From Arthrobacter sp. PGP41 (GTDB lineage: Bacteria; Actinomycetota; Actinomycetes; Actinomycetales; Micrococcaceae), in assembly GCF_002953935.1 (NCBI RefSeq), contig NZ_CP026514.1, positions 1,612,001-1,676,000 of the forward strand: 64,000 nt of DNA, written 5' to 3'. A program made the translations under genes and the position numbers. Every line of letters begins with the position of its first letter. Within the stretch, counting starts at the first letter, position 1. A model generated the notes under the pieces. The model had not been told where the DNA came from and ran no database searches. It was given only the letters and a program-made list of their open reading frames with translations. Shown here piece after piece: positions 8,662 through 17,608 of this stretch.

Positions 8662-9255
8662 GTGAGTCCCAAAGGTGAAACAGGCGGGCTGAAGCAGCCC
8701 ACGGCTGGTGTTGCTGTGCCGGCGAGCGGTGCCCAGGGCCTCCTGTTTACCGAAGACCTTCCTGTGCTGGATGAGGACGCGGGTTACCGCGGACCCACTG
8801 CCTGCAAGGCGGCCGGCATCACGTACCGCCAGCTCGACTACTGGGCACGCACCGGCCTGGTGGAGCCCGCGGTCCGCGGCGCCGCCGGCTCCGGCTCCCA
8901 GCGACTCTACGGCTTCCGCGACATCCTGGTCCTGAAAGTCGTCAAGAGGCTCCTGGACACCGGGGTATCGCTGCAGCAAATCCGTACCGCCGTGGAACAC
9001 CTGCGGGAACGCGGCGTCGAAGACCTCGCCCAGATCACGCTGATGAGCGATGGCGCGAGCGTCTACGAGTGCACCTCCGCGGATGAGGTCATCGACCTCG
9101 TCCAAGGCGGGCAAGGTGTGTTCGGGATTGCCGTCGGACGGGTCTGGCGAGAGGTGGAGGGCAGCCTGGCCTCGCTTCCCAGCGAGCATGCCGCAGAGCA
9201 GACCTTTCCGGATGACGAACTGAGCAAGCGCAGGGCAGCGCGGAAGATCAGCTGA
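8662..9255 (+). CDS. MerR-family transcriptional regulator (Rv1830-type)
   Basis: A second MerR-type regulator of 197 residues. The winged-helix core is GPTACKAAGITYRQLDYWARTGLVEP followed in the next helices by QRLYGFRDILVLKVVKRLLDTG, then an effector region without the Cys ligands of metal sensors. GTG 8662 has an ideal AAGGAGG 6 nt upstream (8649-8655), so the longer open frame from 8542 is not used. Target genes are unknown. A 232-bp gap separates it from the DUF151 gene and contains repeats resembling the ftsZ upstream dyad, which hints at its own promoter and shared regulation. Confidence 0.85.
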   Translation: MSPKGETGGLKQPTAGVAVPASGAQGLLFTEDLPVLDEDAGYRGPTACKAAGITYRQLDYWARTGLVEPAVRGAAGSGSQRLYGFRDILVLKVVKRLLDTGVSLQQIRTAVEHLRERGVEDLAQITLMSDGASVYECTSADEVIDLVQGGQGVFGIAVGRVWREVEGSLASLPSEHAAEQTFPDDELSKRRAARKIS

Positions 9256-9264
9256 AACTTTGAA

Positions 9265-9300
9265 CAAGGGGCCGCTCTCCATCCGGAGGGCGGCCCCTTG
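9265..9300 (+). terminator. rho-independent terminator after the MerR gene
   Basis: CAAGGGGCCGC (9265-9275) pairs perfectly with GCGGCCCCTTG (9290-9300); the inner bases continue pairing to a 4-nt loop. It lies between the plus-strand MerR gene and the minus-strand ParA gene and may work for both. Confidence 0.8.
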
Positions 9301-9329
9301 CCTGTTAATTCGGTTTCCTGCGGGCTGCC

Positions 9330-10148
9330 CTACCTGGCGCGGCTGCGCAGGCCGCTGCCCGCGGCCATCAGGTTGGCCAGCAGCTCATCGAACAGCGCCG
9401 CAGCGGACTTCGCGGAATCACCGGGCCAGTGGTGCACGGGGTGCGCGGCGCCCTGGATCTGCTGCCAGTTGGCCTGTTCCGGAATCCGCGGGCTCAGGAG
9501 GAGTTCTCCGAACATGGACTCCATCTCTGCAAGCCGGTACGCGTGTTCAGAGGAGCCGGACCGCACCCGGTTGGCCACGATGCCTGCCGGGGAGAGGCTG
9601 GGGGCGAACTCCTGGCGGAAAAGCTGGATGGCCCGCATGGTCCGCTCTGTGCCGGCCACCGAGAACAGGCCGGGCTCGGCAACGAGTGCGACCTTGTCGC
9701 TGGCGGACCAAGCCATCCTGGTCAGGCCGTTCAGGGACGGCGGGCAGTCCACCAGGACAAGCTGGTAGTCGTCCCCGGTAGCCAGGACGGAGGAGAGCCT
9801 GCGCAGGTCCCGGCGGCCCAGGTCCGGCCGGTCGTAGATGCCGGTGTAGGCAGAGCCGACGGCGACGTCCAGTACGGCGGGACCGGAGCCGTTGGACTGT
9901 GCCCTGGCCGTCCAGCTGCTGCGCACCACGTTTTCGGACAGCTTTGCCCGGCGGGGACTCTTGAGCATCCTGCCGATATCCAGCTGGTCGCCGGGCTGCA
10001 CTCCCAATGCAGTGGTGGCATCGGCGTGGGGATCAAGGTCCACCACCAGCGTGCTGATGCCCGCGGCCAGCGCCGCAGACGCCAATCCTGTGGTGACGGA
10101 AGTCTTGCCGACTCCACCCTTAAGGCTGCTGATGCTGACTACTTGCAC
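9330..10148 (-). CDS. orphan ParA-family ATPase
   Basis: Deviant-Walker ParA/MinD ATPase of 272 residues. SLKGGVGKTS is the P-loop with the signature Lys, and LVVDLDPHADATTALG plus LVLVDCPPSLNGLTRMA supply the remaining Walker motifs. No parB or parS-like repeat is nearby. GTG 10148 begins the conserved MQVVSISSLKGG; a TTG at 10160 would add four residues. TAGGTT at 10161-10166 is a possible -10 only 12 nt from the GTG. It may act in cell division or positioning, as the corynebacterial orphan PldP does, but orthology is not established. Confidence 0.85.
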   Translation of the reverse strand: MQVVSISSLKGGVGKTSVTTGLASAALAAGISTLVVDLDPHADATTALGVQPGDQLDIGRMLKSPRRAKLSENVVRSSWTARAQSNGSGPAVLDVAVGSAYTGIYDRPDLGRRDLRRLSSVLATGDDYQLVLVDCPPSLNGLTRMAWSASDKVALVAEPGLFSVAGTERTMRAIQLFRQEFAPSLSPAGIVANRVRSGSSEHAYRLAEMESMFGELLLSPRIPEQANWQQIQGAAHPVHHWPGDSAKSAAALFDELLANLMAAGSGLRSRAR

Positions 10149-10378
10149 TTGAGAGACCAAAACCTAACGCCGGATGCCGTGTTGGGGGTAATGTTTGCTC
10201 CGGCAGTGCCGAAGCCGGACGGTCCTGCCGCCCTACACATCATATGTTGATGCGCCGGCGAATCCTGCTTTCTGGGGCGTCGGCATGGCACCGACTGCGC
10301 TGCTGGGGCGGTTTCCGCCCGAGCCGGCAGAAGGCTTCGGGACATGACGGGGAAATTAGTGATGGTGGCCACAAAGAT

Positions 10379-10406
10379 TTGTGTTTGTCGTTGTAGGTCC
10401 TAGACA
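10379..10406 (+). promoter_or_regulatory. putative pyc promoter
   Basis: TTGTGT (10379-10384), a 16-bp spacer and TAGACA (10401-10406) lie about 44 bp before the pyc ATG. The rest of the roughly 300-bp gap between parA and pyc shows no gene or repeat I can support. Confidence 0.4.
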
Positions 10407-10449
10407 CTGTGACCACTCACCGATCCACCCGCAATGATGCAGGAGAAGT

Positions 10450-13400
10450 ATGTTTTCCAAAGTTCTGGTGGCCAACCGCGGCGAAATCGCGATCAGGGCC
10501 TTCCGCGCCGGCTACGAGCTGGGCGCCAAGACTGTTGCCGTTTTCCCCCATGAGGACAGAAACTCGATCCACCGCCAGAAAGCGGACGAGGCCTACCTGA
10601 TTGGCGAAGAGGGCCACCCCGTCCGGGCTTACCTGGACGTAGAAGAAGTAGTGCGGGTAGCAAAGGAGTCCGGTGCGGACGCCATCTACCCGGGCTACGG
10701 GTTCCTTTCCGAGAACCCGGACCTCGCCCGGGCGGCGAAGGCCGCGGGCATCACCTTTGTTGGTCCGCCTGCTGAGGTCCTCGAACTCGCGGGCAACAAG
10801 GTGGCGGCGCTGAAGGCAGCCCGCGACGCCGGCGTTCCCGTCCTGAAGTCCAGCGCGCCCTCCAAGGACCTGGACGAACTGATCGCTGCAGCCGACGAGA
10901 TCGGGTTCCCCATCTTCGCCAAGGCTGTGGCCGGCGGCGGCGGCCGCGGCATGCGCCGGGTGGACACCCGCGAGGCCCTGCCCGAAGCCCTGCAGTCAGC
11001 CATGCGCGAGGCCGATGCCGCCTTTGGCGACCCCACCATGTTCCTGGAGCAGGCCGTGCTGCGCCCGCGGCACATCGAGGTCCAGATCCTGGCCGATGCC
11101 CAGGGCAATGTCATGCACCTCTTCGAACGCGACTGCTCCATCCAGCGGCGCCACCAGAAGGTCATCGAGATCGCACCGGCCCCCAACCTCGACGAGGGCA
11201 TCCGGCAGGCGCTGTACCGGGATGCCGTCAAGTTCGCCAAGGCCCTGAACTACGTCAACGCCGGCACGGTGGAGTTCCTTGTGGACACGGTCGGGGAGCG
11301 CGCCGGCCAGCACGTCTTCATCGAGATGAACCCGCGCATCCAGGTGGAACACACGGTCACCGAGGAAGTCACCGACGTCGACCTGGTGCAGGCACAGATG
11401 CGGATCGCCGCCGGAGAAACACTCGCCGACCTCGGCCTCTCCCAGGACACCGTAAAGCTGCGCGGCGCGGCGCTGCAGAGCCGCATCACCACGGAAGACC
11501 CCGCCAACGGCTTCCGTCCGGACGTCGGAAAGATCACCGGCTATCGGTCCGCCGGCGGGGCGGGTGTAAGGCTCGACGGCGGCACCGTTTACTCGGGTGC
11601 CGAAATCAGCCCCCATTTCGATTCCATGCTCGTAAAGCTCACCTGCCGCGGCAGGGACTACCCGTCTGCCGTCGCCCGTGCACGCCGGGCCCTGGCGGAA
11701 TTCCGCATCCGCGGCGTCTCCACCAATATCTCCTTCCTGCAGGCCGTGCTTGACGATCCCGACTTCATCGCCGGGGACGTTGCCACCTCCTTCATTGACG
11801 AGCGGCCACAGCTGCTCAAGGCCCGCGTCTCTGCGGACCGCGGCACCAAGCTCCTCACCTGGCTGGCCGAGGTCACGGTCAACAAGCCAAACGGCGAACT
11901 CAAGGTCCACTCCAACCCGGCAAGCAAACTGCCGTCCGTCAAGGACAGGCAGCCCGTTCCGGGCTCCCGGCAGAGGCTCCTTGAACTGGGCCCCGAAGGT
12001 TTTGCCAAGGCGCTTCGCGAACAGAATGCGGTGGCCGTCACGGACACCACGTTCAGGGACGCCCACCAGTCGCTGCTGGCAACCCGCGTCCGCACCCGCG
12101 ACCTGGTGGCGGCCGGACCGGCCGTCACCGCACTGCTGCCGGAACTGCTGTCCGTTGAAGCCTGGGGCGGGGCCACCTATGACGTGGCGCTCCGGTTCCT
12201 CGGCGAAGACCCCTGGGACCGCCTCGCCGCGCTGCGCACTGCGCTCCCCAACGTGTGTTTGCAGATGCTGCTGCGGGGCCGCAACACCGTGGGCTACACG
12301 CCCTACCCTGAAGAGGTCACCGAAGCCTTCGTCAACGAGGCTGCCGCCACCGGCATCGACATCTTCCGGATCTTCGACGCCTTGAACGACGTCAGCCAGA
12401 TGGCCCCGGCCATCCGGGCGGTCCGGGCCACCGGCACCGCGGTGGCCGAGGTGGCACTCTGCTACACCGGGGACATGCTGGACCCGGAAGAGACGCTCTA
12501 CACGCTTGACTACTACCTGGGGCTGGCCCAGAAGATCGTTGACGCAGGCGCCCACATCCTGGCAATCAAGGACATGGCCGGCCTGCTCCGTCCCGCAGCG
12601 GCCGCGAAACTCGTCTCAGCCCTCCGGGAACGCTTCGACCTGCCGGTGCACCTGCACACCCACGACACAGCAGGAGGCCAGTTGGCCACGCTGCTGGCTG
12701 CCGTGGATGCCGGTGTTGACGCCGTGGACGTCGCATCGGCGTCGCTGGCAGGAACCACCAGCCAGCCTTCGGCTTCGGCCCTGGTGGCAGCCCTGGCGCA
12801 CACTCCGAGGGACACGGGGCTCAGCCTGGCGGCGGTCAGTTCGCTGGAACCGTACTGGGAAGCGGTCCGCCGCGTGTACGCACCGTTCGAATCCGGCCTT
12901 CCCGGCCCCACCGGACGCGTTTACCAGCACGAGATCCCCGGCGGCCAGCTCTCCAACCTGCGCCAGCAGGCCATGGCCCTGGGGCTGGGGGAGCGCTTTG
13001 AGGCCATCGAGGACATGTACACCGCGGCCGACCGCATCCTTGGCCACCTGGTCAAGGTGACGCCGTCCTCCAAGGTGGTGGGTGACCTCGCCCTGCACCT
13101 CGTGGGCCTGAACGCGGACCCGGCGGACTTCAACGAGAACCCGCAGAACTACGACATCCCGGATTCCGTGATCGGCTTCCTGTCCGGCGAGCTCGGCGAT
13201 CCTCCAGGAGGCTGGCCTGAGCCCTTCCGCACCAAGGCCCTGCAGGGCCGCAGCGTCAAGGTCAGGGACGTGGAGCTCAGCGCCGAGGACAGCGCTGCCC
13301 TCAAGTCCGACTCCAAGACCCGCCAGCACACTCTGAACCGGCTGCTCTTCGACGGACCCACCAAGGACTACCTGAAGAGCGTGGAGACCTACGGCAACAT

Positions 13401-13848
13401 CTCCGTGCTGGACACCCGTGACTACCTTTACGGCCTGCAGCGCGGCGCTGAGCACGAGATCCAGCTGGAGAAGGGCGTGCGCCTGATTGCTTCGCTGGAA
13501 GCAGTCTCCGAGCCCGACGAAAAGGGCATGCGGACCGTGATGTGCACCCTGAACGGCCAGTCCCGTCCGGTCATGGTCCGGGACAAGTCCGTGGTCAGCA
13601 ACGTCAAAGCTGCCGAGAAGGCAGACCCTGGCCAGCCCGGCCAGGTGGCCGCGCCGTTCGCGGGTGCAGTCACTGTAACGGTCAAGCAGGGCGACGAGGT
13701 CAAGGCCGGTGACACGGTAGCCACCATCGAGGCGATGAAGATGGAAGCATCCATTACGACGCCGGTGGCCGGCAAGGTTTCCCGGCTCGCCATCTCTACC
13801 ATCGAGCAGGTGGAGGGCGGGGACCTGCTGCTGGTCGTCGAGCAGTAG
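10450..13848 (+). CDS. pyc: pyruvate carboxylase
   Basis: Biotin enzyme carboxylating pyruvate to oxaloacetate, an anaplerotic feed to the TCA cycle. At 1132 residues it is the usual single-chain form: biotin carboxylase (about 1-450; AGGGGRGMR ATP loop, FIEMNPRIQVEHTVTE), carboxyltransferase (about 540-840; DTTFRDAHQSLLATR metal-site signature, then MLLRGRNTVGYTPY), a PC tetramerisation region and a C-terminal biotinyl domain with the biotinylated Lys1097 in EAMKME. The ATG follows GGAGAAGT. A terminator lies just downstream, so it is probably monocistronic. Confidence 0.97.
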   Translation: MFSKVLVANRGEIAIRAFRAGYELGAKTVAVFPHEDRNSIHRQKADEAYLIGEEGHPVRAYLDVEEVVRVAKESGADAIYPGYGFLSENPDLARAAKAAGITFVGPPAEVLELAGNKVAALKAARDAGVPVLKSSAPSKDLDELIAAADEIGFPIFAKAVAGGGGRGMRRVDTREALPEALQSAMREADAAFGDPTMFLEQAVLRPRHIEVQILADAQGNVMHLFERDCSIQRRHQKVIEIAPAPNLDEGIRQALYRDAVKFAKALNYVNAGTVEFLVDTVGERAGQHVFIEMNPRIQVEHTVTEEVTDVDLVQAQMRIAAGETLADLGLSQDTVKLRGAALQSRITTEDPANGFRPDVGKITGYRSAGGAGVRLDGGTVYSGAEISPHFDSMLVKLTCRGRDYPSAVARARRALAEFRIRGVSTNISFLQAVLDDPDFIAGDVATSFIDERPQLLKARVSADRGTKLLTWLAEVTVNKPNGELKVHSNPASKLPSVKDRQPVPGSRQRLLELGPEGFAKALREQNAVAVTDTTFRDAHQSLLATRVRTRDLVAAGPAVTALLPELLSVEAWGGATYDVALRFLGEDPWDRLAALRTALPNVCLQMLLRGRNTVGYTPYPEEVTEAFVNEAAATGIDIFRIFDALNDVSQMAPAIRAVRATGTAVAEVALCYTGDMLDPEETLYTLDYYLGLAQKIVDAGAHILAIKDMAGLLRPAAAAKLVSALRERFDLPVHLHTHDTAGGQLATLLAAVDAGVDAVDVASASLAGTTSQPSASALVAALAHTPRDTGLSLAAVSSLEPYWEAVRRVYAPFESGLPGPTGRVYQHEIPGGQLSNLRQQAMALGLGERFEAIEDMYTAADRILGHLVKVTPSSKVVGDLALHLVGLNADPADFNENPQNYDIPDSVIGFLSGELGDPPGGWPEPFRTKALQGRSVKVRDVELSAEDSAALKSDSKTRQHTLNRLLFDGPTKDYLKSVETYGNISVLDTRDYLYGLQRGAEHEIQLEKGVRLIASLEAVSEPDEKGMRTVMCTLNGQSRPVMVRDKSVVSNVKAAEKADPGQPGQVAAPFAGAVTVTVKQGDEVKAGDTVATIEAMKMEASITTPVAGKVSRLAISTIEQVEGGDLLLVVEQ

Positions 13849-13867
13849 CCGGGACCCGGTTAAACAG

Positions 13868-13908
13868 ACGAAAGGATCTTCCCCGTGGGGAGGATCCTTT
13901 CGTTTGTT
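13868..13908 (+). terminator. rho-independent terminator after pyc
   Basis: ACGAAAGGATCTTCCCC (13868-13884) pairs with GGGGAGGATCCTTTCGT (13887-13903) through 17 positions with one G.U pair, followed by TTGTT. It sits between convergent pyc and the acyl-CoA ligase. Confidence 0.88.
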
Positions 13909-13951
13909 AGGGCCGGAGTCGGCGCCGGCTTTGGCGCCTCATCCTTGTGTG

Positions 13952-15760
13952 TCAGGAGCGCGGTGCCGCGTACATCTCCTCGATGACGGTTTCGAAGTCC
14001 TTCATGACCTGGGCCCGCTTGACCTTCATGGAAGGCGTCAGGTGCCCGGACGCTTCGGTGAAGTCGGCCGGCACGATGCGGAAGGACTTGATGGCCTCGG
14101 CCTGGGAAACCGACGCATTCGCGGCGGTGATCAGGTCCTGGACTGCCGCCTTGACCACCGGGTTCTTGGCGGCATCGGCCAGGGAGGTGTCTGCCGGGAG
14201 GTTGTGTCGCTGCAGCCAGCCGGGCAGGGCTTCCTGGTCCAGCGTGACCAGGGCGCCGATGAACGGCCGGTTGTCGCCCACCACCAGCACCTGCGAGACC
14301 AGCGCATCGGCCCGGATCTGGTCCTCAAGCAGGGCAGGGATGACGTTCTTGCCGCCGGCGGTGACGATGATCTCCTTCTTGCGGCCGGTAATCCACACGA
14401 AGCCGTCGTCATCGAGCCGGCCGATGTCCCCGGTACGGAACCACCCGTCGTCGAACGTTTCCCCGGTGAGGTCGGGCCGCTTGTAGTAGCCGCGCATGAC
14501 GCACACGCCCTTGGCCAGTATCTCGCCGTCTTCTGCGATCTTCACCGCATTTCCCGGCAGGGGTTTTCCCACGGATCCGATCTTGATCAGCGACGGGGTG
14601 TTCACGGAGATGGGTGCGGTGGTTTCCGTCAGGCCGTAGCCTTCAAGCACCTGCAGCCCTATGCCCTGGAAAAAGTGGCCCAGCCGCTCACCCAGCGGGC
14701 CGCCGCCGGACACTGCATGGGCAACATGGCCGCCCATCGCGGCCCGCAGCTTGCCGTAGACCAGTTTGTCGAACAGTGCATGGCGGAGCTTGAGGCCCAG
14801 GCCGACGCGGCCCTCCTGCCGTGCCTTGGAGAAGGCGATGGCGGTATCCGCTGCCTTATGGAAGATGGCTCCCTTGCCGGCGTCCTCCGCCTTGGTCATG
14901 GCGGAGTTGTAGACCTTTTCGAAGACCCGCGGCACCGCGAGGATGAAGGTGGGCCCGTAGCTCTGCAGGTCCGCCAGGAGGTTCTTGATGTCCGGCGTGT
15001 GCGCCACGGTGGTGCCGGCAGCCATGGCCAGGACGGAGATGAAGCGGGCGAAGACGTGTGCCAGGGGGAGGAACATGATGGTCTTCGCGTTTTCGTGGAC
15101 GATCTCGCCAATGATCGCCAGTGCGTTGTCCGAAAGCTCAACGAAGTTGCCGTGCGTCAGTTCGCAGCCCTTGGGCCGGCCTGTTGTGCCCGACGTGTAG
15201 ATGATGGTGGCGGTATCACCCAGGGTGGCTGTTTTCCTCCTGGCTTCAAGATCATCATCGCTGACCTCCCGGCCGGCTTGGCGGAGGGCGTCAAGTCCTG
15301 CGCCTTCCAGCTGCCACACGTGCTGGAGGGATGCCAGGCCTTCCGCCGTCACTGCCTGGCGGATGATGTCCTCATGGTGGGCTGCCTCGCCGAAAGCGGC
15401 CACCGCGCCGGAGTCGCCGAGGTTCCAGGCCACCTGGGAGGGCGAGGATGTTTCGTAGATGGGGACGGAAACGGCGCCGGCGAACCAGATTGCGAAATCC
15501 ACCAGGGACCATTCGTACCGGGTGCGGGACATGATGCCCACGCGGTCGCCGGCACCCACGCCGCTGGCCATCAGTCCCTTTGCCAGGGCCCGGACGTCGG
15601 CCACGAAGTCAGTGGCGGAAATGTCCCGCCAGGCCCCGGAGTCGTCGCGCCGCGAAAAGAGTGCGGGGTTGCTGGCCTTGGCTGCCTGCCGCAGCACCAG
15701 ATCGGTGATGTTGGTCTCCGGTGGGACTACAACAAGAGGCGGAACACTGAATTCGCGCAC
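13952..15760 (-). CDS. long-chain acyl-CoA synthetase (FadD15-like AMP-forming ligase)
   Basis: Adenylate-forming enzyme of 602 residues activating fatty acids to acyl-CoA. YTSGTTGRPKG at 188-198 is the phosphate-binding loop; GYGLTETTAPIS, GWFRTGDIGRLDDDG and GRKKEIIVTAGGKNVIP supply the adenylate-binding, hinge and catalytic-Lys motifs. GTG start with AAAGGAG 5 nt upstream. A FadD15-type gene near plsC, aroG and pknL also occurs in mycobacteria (Rv2187 region). The chain-length preference cannot be read from sequence. Confidence 0.9.
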   Translation of the reverse strand: MREFSVPPLVVVPPETNITDLVLRQAAKASNPALFSRRDDSGAWRDISATDFVADVRALAKGLMASGVGAGDRVGIMSRTRYEWSLVDFAIWFAGAVSVPIYETSSPSQVAWNLGDSGAVAAFGEAAHHEDIIRQAVTAEGLASLQHVWQLEGAGLDALRQAGREVSDDDLEARRKTATLGDTATIIYTSGTTGRPKGCELTHGNFVELSDNALAIIGEIVHENAKTIMFLPLAHVFARFISVLAMAAGTTVAHTPDIKNLLADLQSYGPTFILAVPRVFEKVYNSAMTKAEDAGKGAIFHKAADTAIAFSKARQEGRVGLGLKLRHALFDKLVYGKLRAAMGGHVAHAVSGGGPLGERLGHFFQGIGLQVLEGYGLTETTAPISVNTPSLIKIGSVGKPLPGNAVKIAEDGEILAKGVCVMRGYYKRPDLTGETFDDGWFRTGDIGRLDDDGFVWITGRKKEIIVTAGGKNVIPALLEDQIRADALVSQVLVVGDNRPFIGALVTLDQEALPGWLQRHNLPADTSLADAAKNPVVKAAVQDLITAANASVSQAEAIKSFRIVPADFTEASGHLTPSMKVKRAQVMKDFETVIEEMYAAPRS

Positions 15761-15936
15761 TATAGCTCCTTTGATATCCGACGTCCCGCACGGGGGTATG
15801 CCTAAAGACTAGTACGCCGGTGCGGGACGGTGCAGTATATAAAGTTACTGGCGGGTAACTTTACAGTCAATGACGCGGGAAGACATGTGCCCGGCATCAG
15901 CGGGCTGCCGCAGGCTTTCGGCGGAATATGCGCACC

Positions 15937-15942
15937 TAGAAT
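15937..15942 (+). promoter_or_regulatory. -10 element of a possibly leaderless glucokinase transcript
   Basis: TAGAAT is separated from ATG 15951 by only 8 nt, placing the predicted transcript start at or within two bases of the start codon. The intervening GGGGG is too close to the ATG for a normal ribosome site. Confidence 0.5.
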
Positions 15943-15950
15943 GGGGGACT

Positions 15951-17045
15951 ATGTACGTACCGCCCACCGGCGAACAGGCCGGGCCCCTGAGAAGACCCGC
16001 CCCTTGGAGGCTCCGGCCCGCCACTTCCAGGGCAAGGACGCGGCACGACGGCGGAGGCTTCCGTGAGCACCTGCGCCTCGGCCGCAAAGGCCTCGCCATC
16101 GGCATCGACATCGGCGGTACGAAGGTGGCCGCCGGCGTCGTTGATGCGGACGGCCGCATCCTCAGCGAGGCACGGCGTGCCACTCCCGGCAGCGATCCCC
16201 GGGCAGTGGAAAAGGTCATCGTGGAGCTGGTCGAGGAATTGGGCAAGGGGCACCGGATCTGGTCCGTGGGCATCGGCGCCGCAGGGTGGATGGACCTCGA
16301 CGGCGGGACGGTGCTTTTCAGCCCCCACCTCGCCTGGCGCAATGAACCGCTCCGGGCCAACCTGCAGCAGCTCCTCCGCCGGCCGGTGCTTTTGGCCAAC
16401 GACGCCGACGCCGCCGCGTGGGCGGAATGGCGCTTCGGTGCGGGCCAGGGGGAAGACCGGATGGTGTGCATCACGCTGGGTACCGGCATCGGGGGTGCCA
16501 TGGTGATGGACGGCAGGGTGGAGCGCGGCCGTTTCGGTGTGGCAGGGGAATTCGGGCACCAGATCATCATGCCGGGCGGGCACCGCTGCGAGTGCGGAAA
16601 CCGTGGCTGCTGGGAGCAGTATGCGTCAGGGAATGCGTTGGGCCGGGAAGCAAGGATCCTGGCGCGGGCCAACTCTCCGGTGGCGCAGGACCTGATAGCG
16701 GCTGTGGACGGGCGGACCGAGGCGATCACCGGTGCCATAGTGACGGAACTGGCCTTGGCGGGCGACCCGGCATCACGTGAATTGCTCGAGGAAGTAGGGG
16801 AGTGGCTCGGGCTGGGACTCGCCAACCTTGCTGCCGCCCTGGATCCGGGACTTTTCGTCATCGGCGGCGGCCTCTGCTCGGCAGGGGACCTGCTGGTGGA
16901 ACCTGCCCGCAAAGCTTTCGCCCGCAACCTGACGGGCCGCGGTTTCCGGCCTGCCGCCGGGATCCAGCTGGCGGCCCTGGGGCCGAGTGCCGGGCTCATC
17001 GGCGCTGCCGATCTGTCCCGGGTCAGCAGCAGGACGCGCCGCTAG
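15951..17045 (+). CDS. ROK-family glucokinase
   Basis: Sugar kinase of the ROK family, probably ATP-dependent glucokinase. GIDIGGTK (51-58) binds phosphate, LANDADAAAWAEW carries the catalytic Asp, and HRCECGNRGCWEQYASG is the ROK zinc motif. ATG 15951 yields 364 residues with about 45 basic, Pro/Arg-rich residues before the kinase fold; typical members are near 320. An upstream in-frame ATG at 15870 would add 27 more. The gene converges on and overlaps by 4 bp the membrane-protein gene on the other strand. A polyphosphate-type ROK glucokinase is at 58151-58954. Confidence 0.85.
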   Translation: MYVPPTGEQAGPLRRPAPWRLRPATSRARTRHDGGGFREHLRLGRKGLAIGIDIGGTKVAAGVVDADGRILSEARRATPGSDPRAVEKVIVELVEELGKGHRIWSVGIGAAGWMDLDGGTVLFSPHLAWRNEPLRANLQQLLRRPVLLANDADAAAWAEWRFGAGQGEDRMVCITLGTGIGGAMVMDGRVERGRFGVAGEFGHQIIMPGGHRCECGNRGCWEQYASGNALGREARILARANSPVAQDLIAAVDGRTEAITGAIVTELALAGDPASRELLEEVGEWLGLGLANLAAALDPGLFVIGGGLCSAGDLLVEPARKAFARNLTGRGFRPAAGIQLAALGPSAGLIGAADLSRVSSRTRR

Positions 17046-17608
17046 ACGCGGGCTCCGTCGTCGTCTTCGTCCTTTTCCTGCGGGAGCTGCATGATCAGGT
17101 ACACGGTTCCCAGCACGAACACGGCCACGATTCCCACGATTGCCAGGAGCGGCGCGGAGCGCCAGAACATCGCTGAGAACAGCAACGCCACCGGTCCGCC
17201 AACGGCGGCGAGCCAGGCAAGCATGGTCAGCGGATCCGTACCGGCGAGGCTGGGTGGTTCCTCCGGGACGAACGCACCGTCTTCCCCGTCCACGTCATAG
17301 TCACGTGGCCCGGCTGGAGCGCCGGCGCCGGCATCTGTGCCTGCTGTGTCCCCTGCAGCCTGCCGTTCGGCCGCCGACATCTCGGCAGGTGCCGCGCCCG
17401 CCAGGCCCAAGGGGTCGAAGTCCCGGAACGCGGCAGGCCGTCCACCCGACGGCGAGTCATCCCGTGGCGCGGTGGCAGCGCCCGGATCGGTGGCGCTGCC
17501 GGTGCTTCCAGCGGGGGAATCGGCTTCCAGCCGGGCCACGAGGTCCAGCCAGACGGCGTCGTCCTGGTTGGCGCCCTGGTCAGGGGAGCCCGGGTCAGGC
17601 CTGTTCAT
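17042..17608 (-). CDS. hypothetical two-pass membrane protein with long acidic/Ala-rich N terminus
   Basis: No family recognised. The 188-residue product has a low-complexity, Asp/Ala/Gly/Pro-rich N-terminal region (1-120), two hydrophobic segments (127-148 and 153-173), and an acidic C-terminal tail QEKDEDDDGARV. The ATG overlaps the end of the upstream alpha/beta hydrolase by 14 bp, so it is likely translated from the same transcript. Its stop overlaps the convergent glucokinase stop by 4 bp. Confidence 0.72.
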   Translation of the reverse strand: MNRPDPGSPDQGANQDDAVWLDLVARLEADSPAGSTGSATDPGAATAPRDDSPSGGRPAAFRDFDPLGLAGAAPAEMSAAERQAAGDTAGTDAGAGAPAGPRDYDVDGEDGAFVPEEPPSLAGTDPLTMLAWLAAVGGPVALLFSAMFWRSAPLLAIVGIVAVFVLGTVYLIMQLPQEKDEDDDGARV

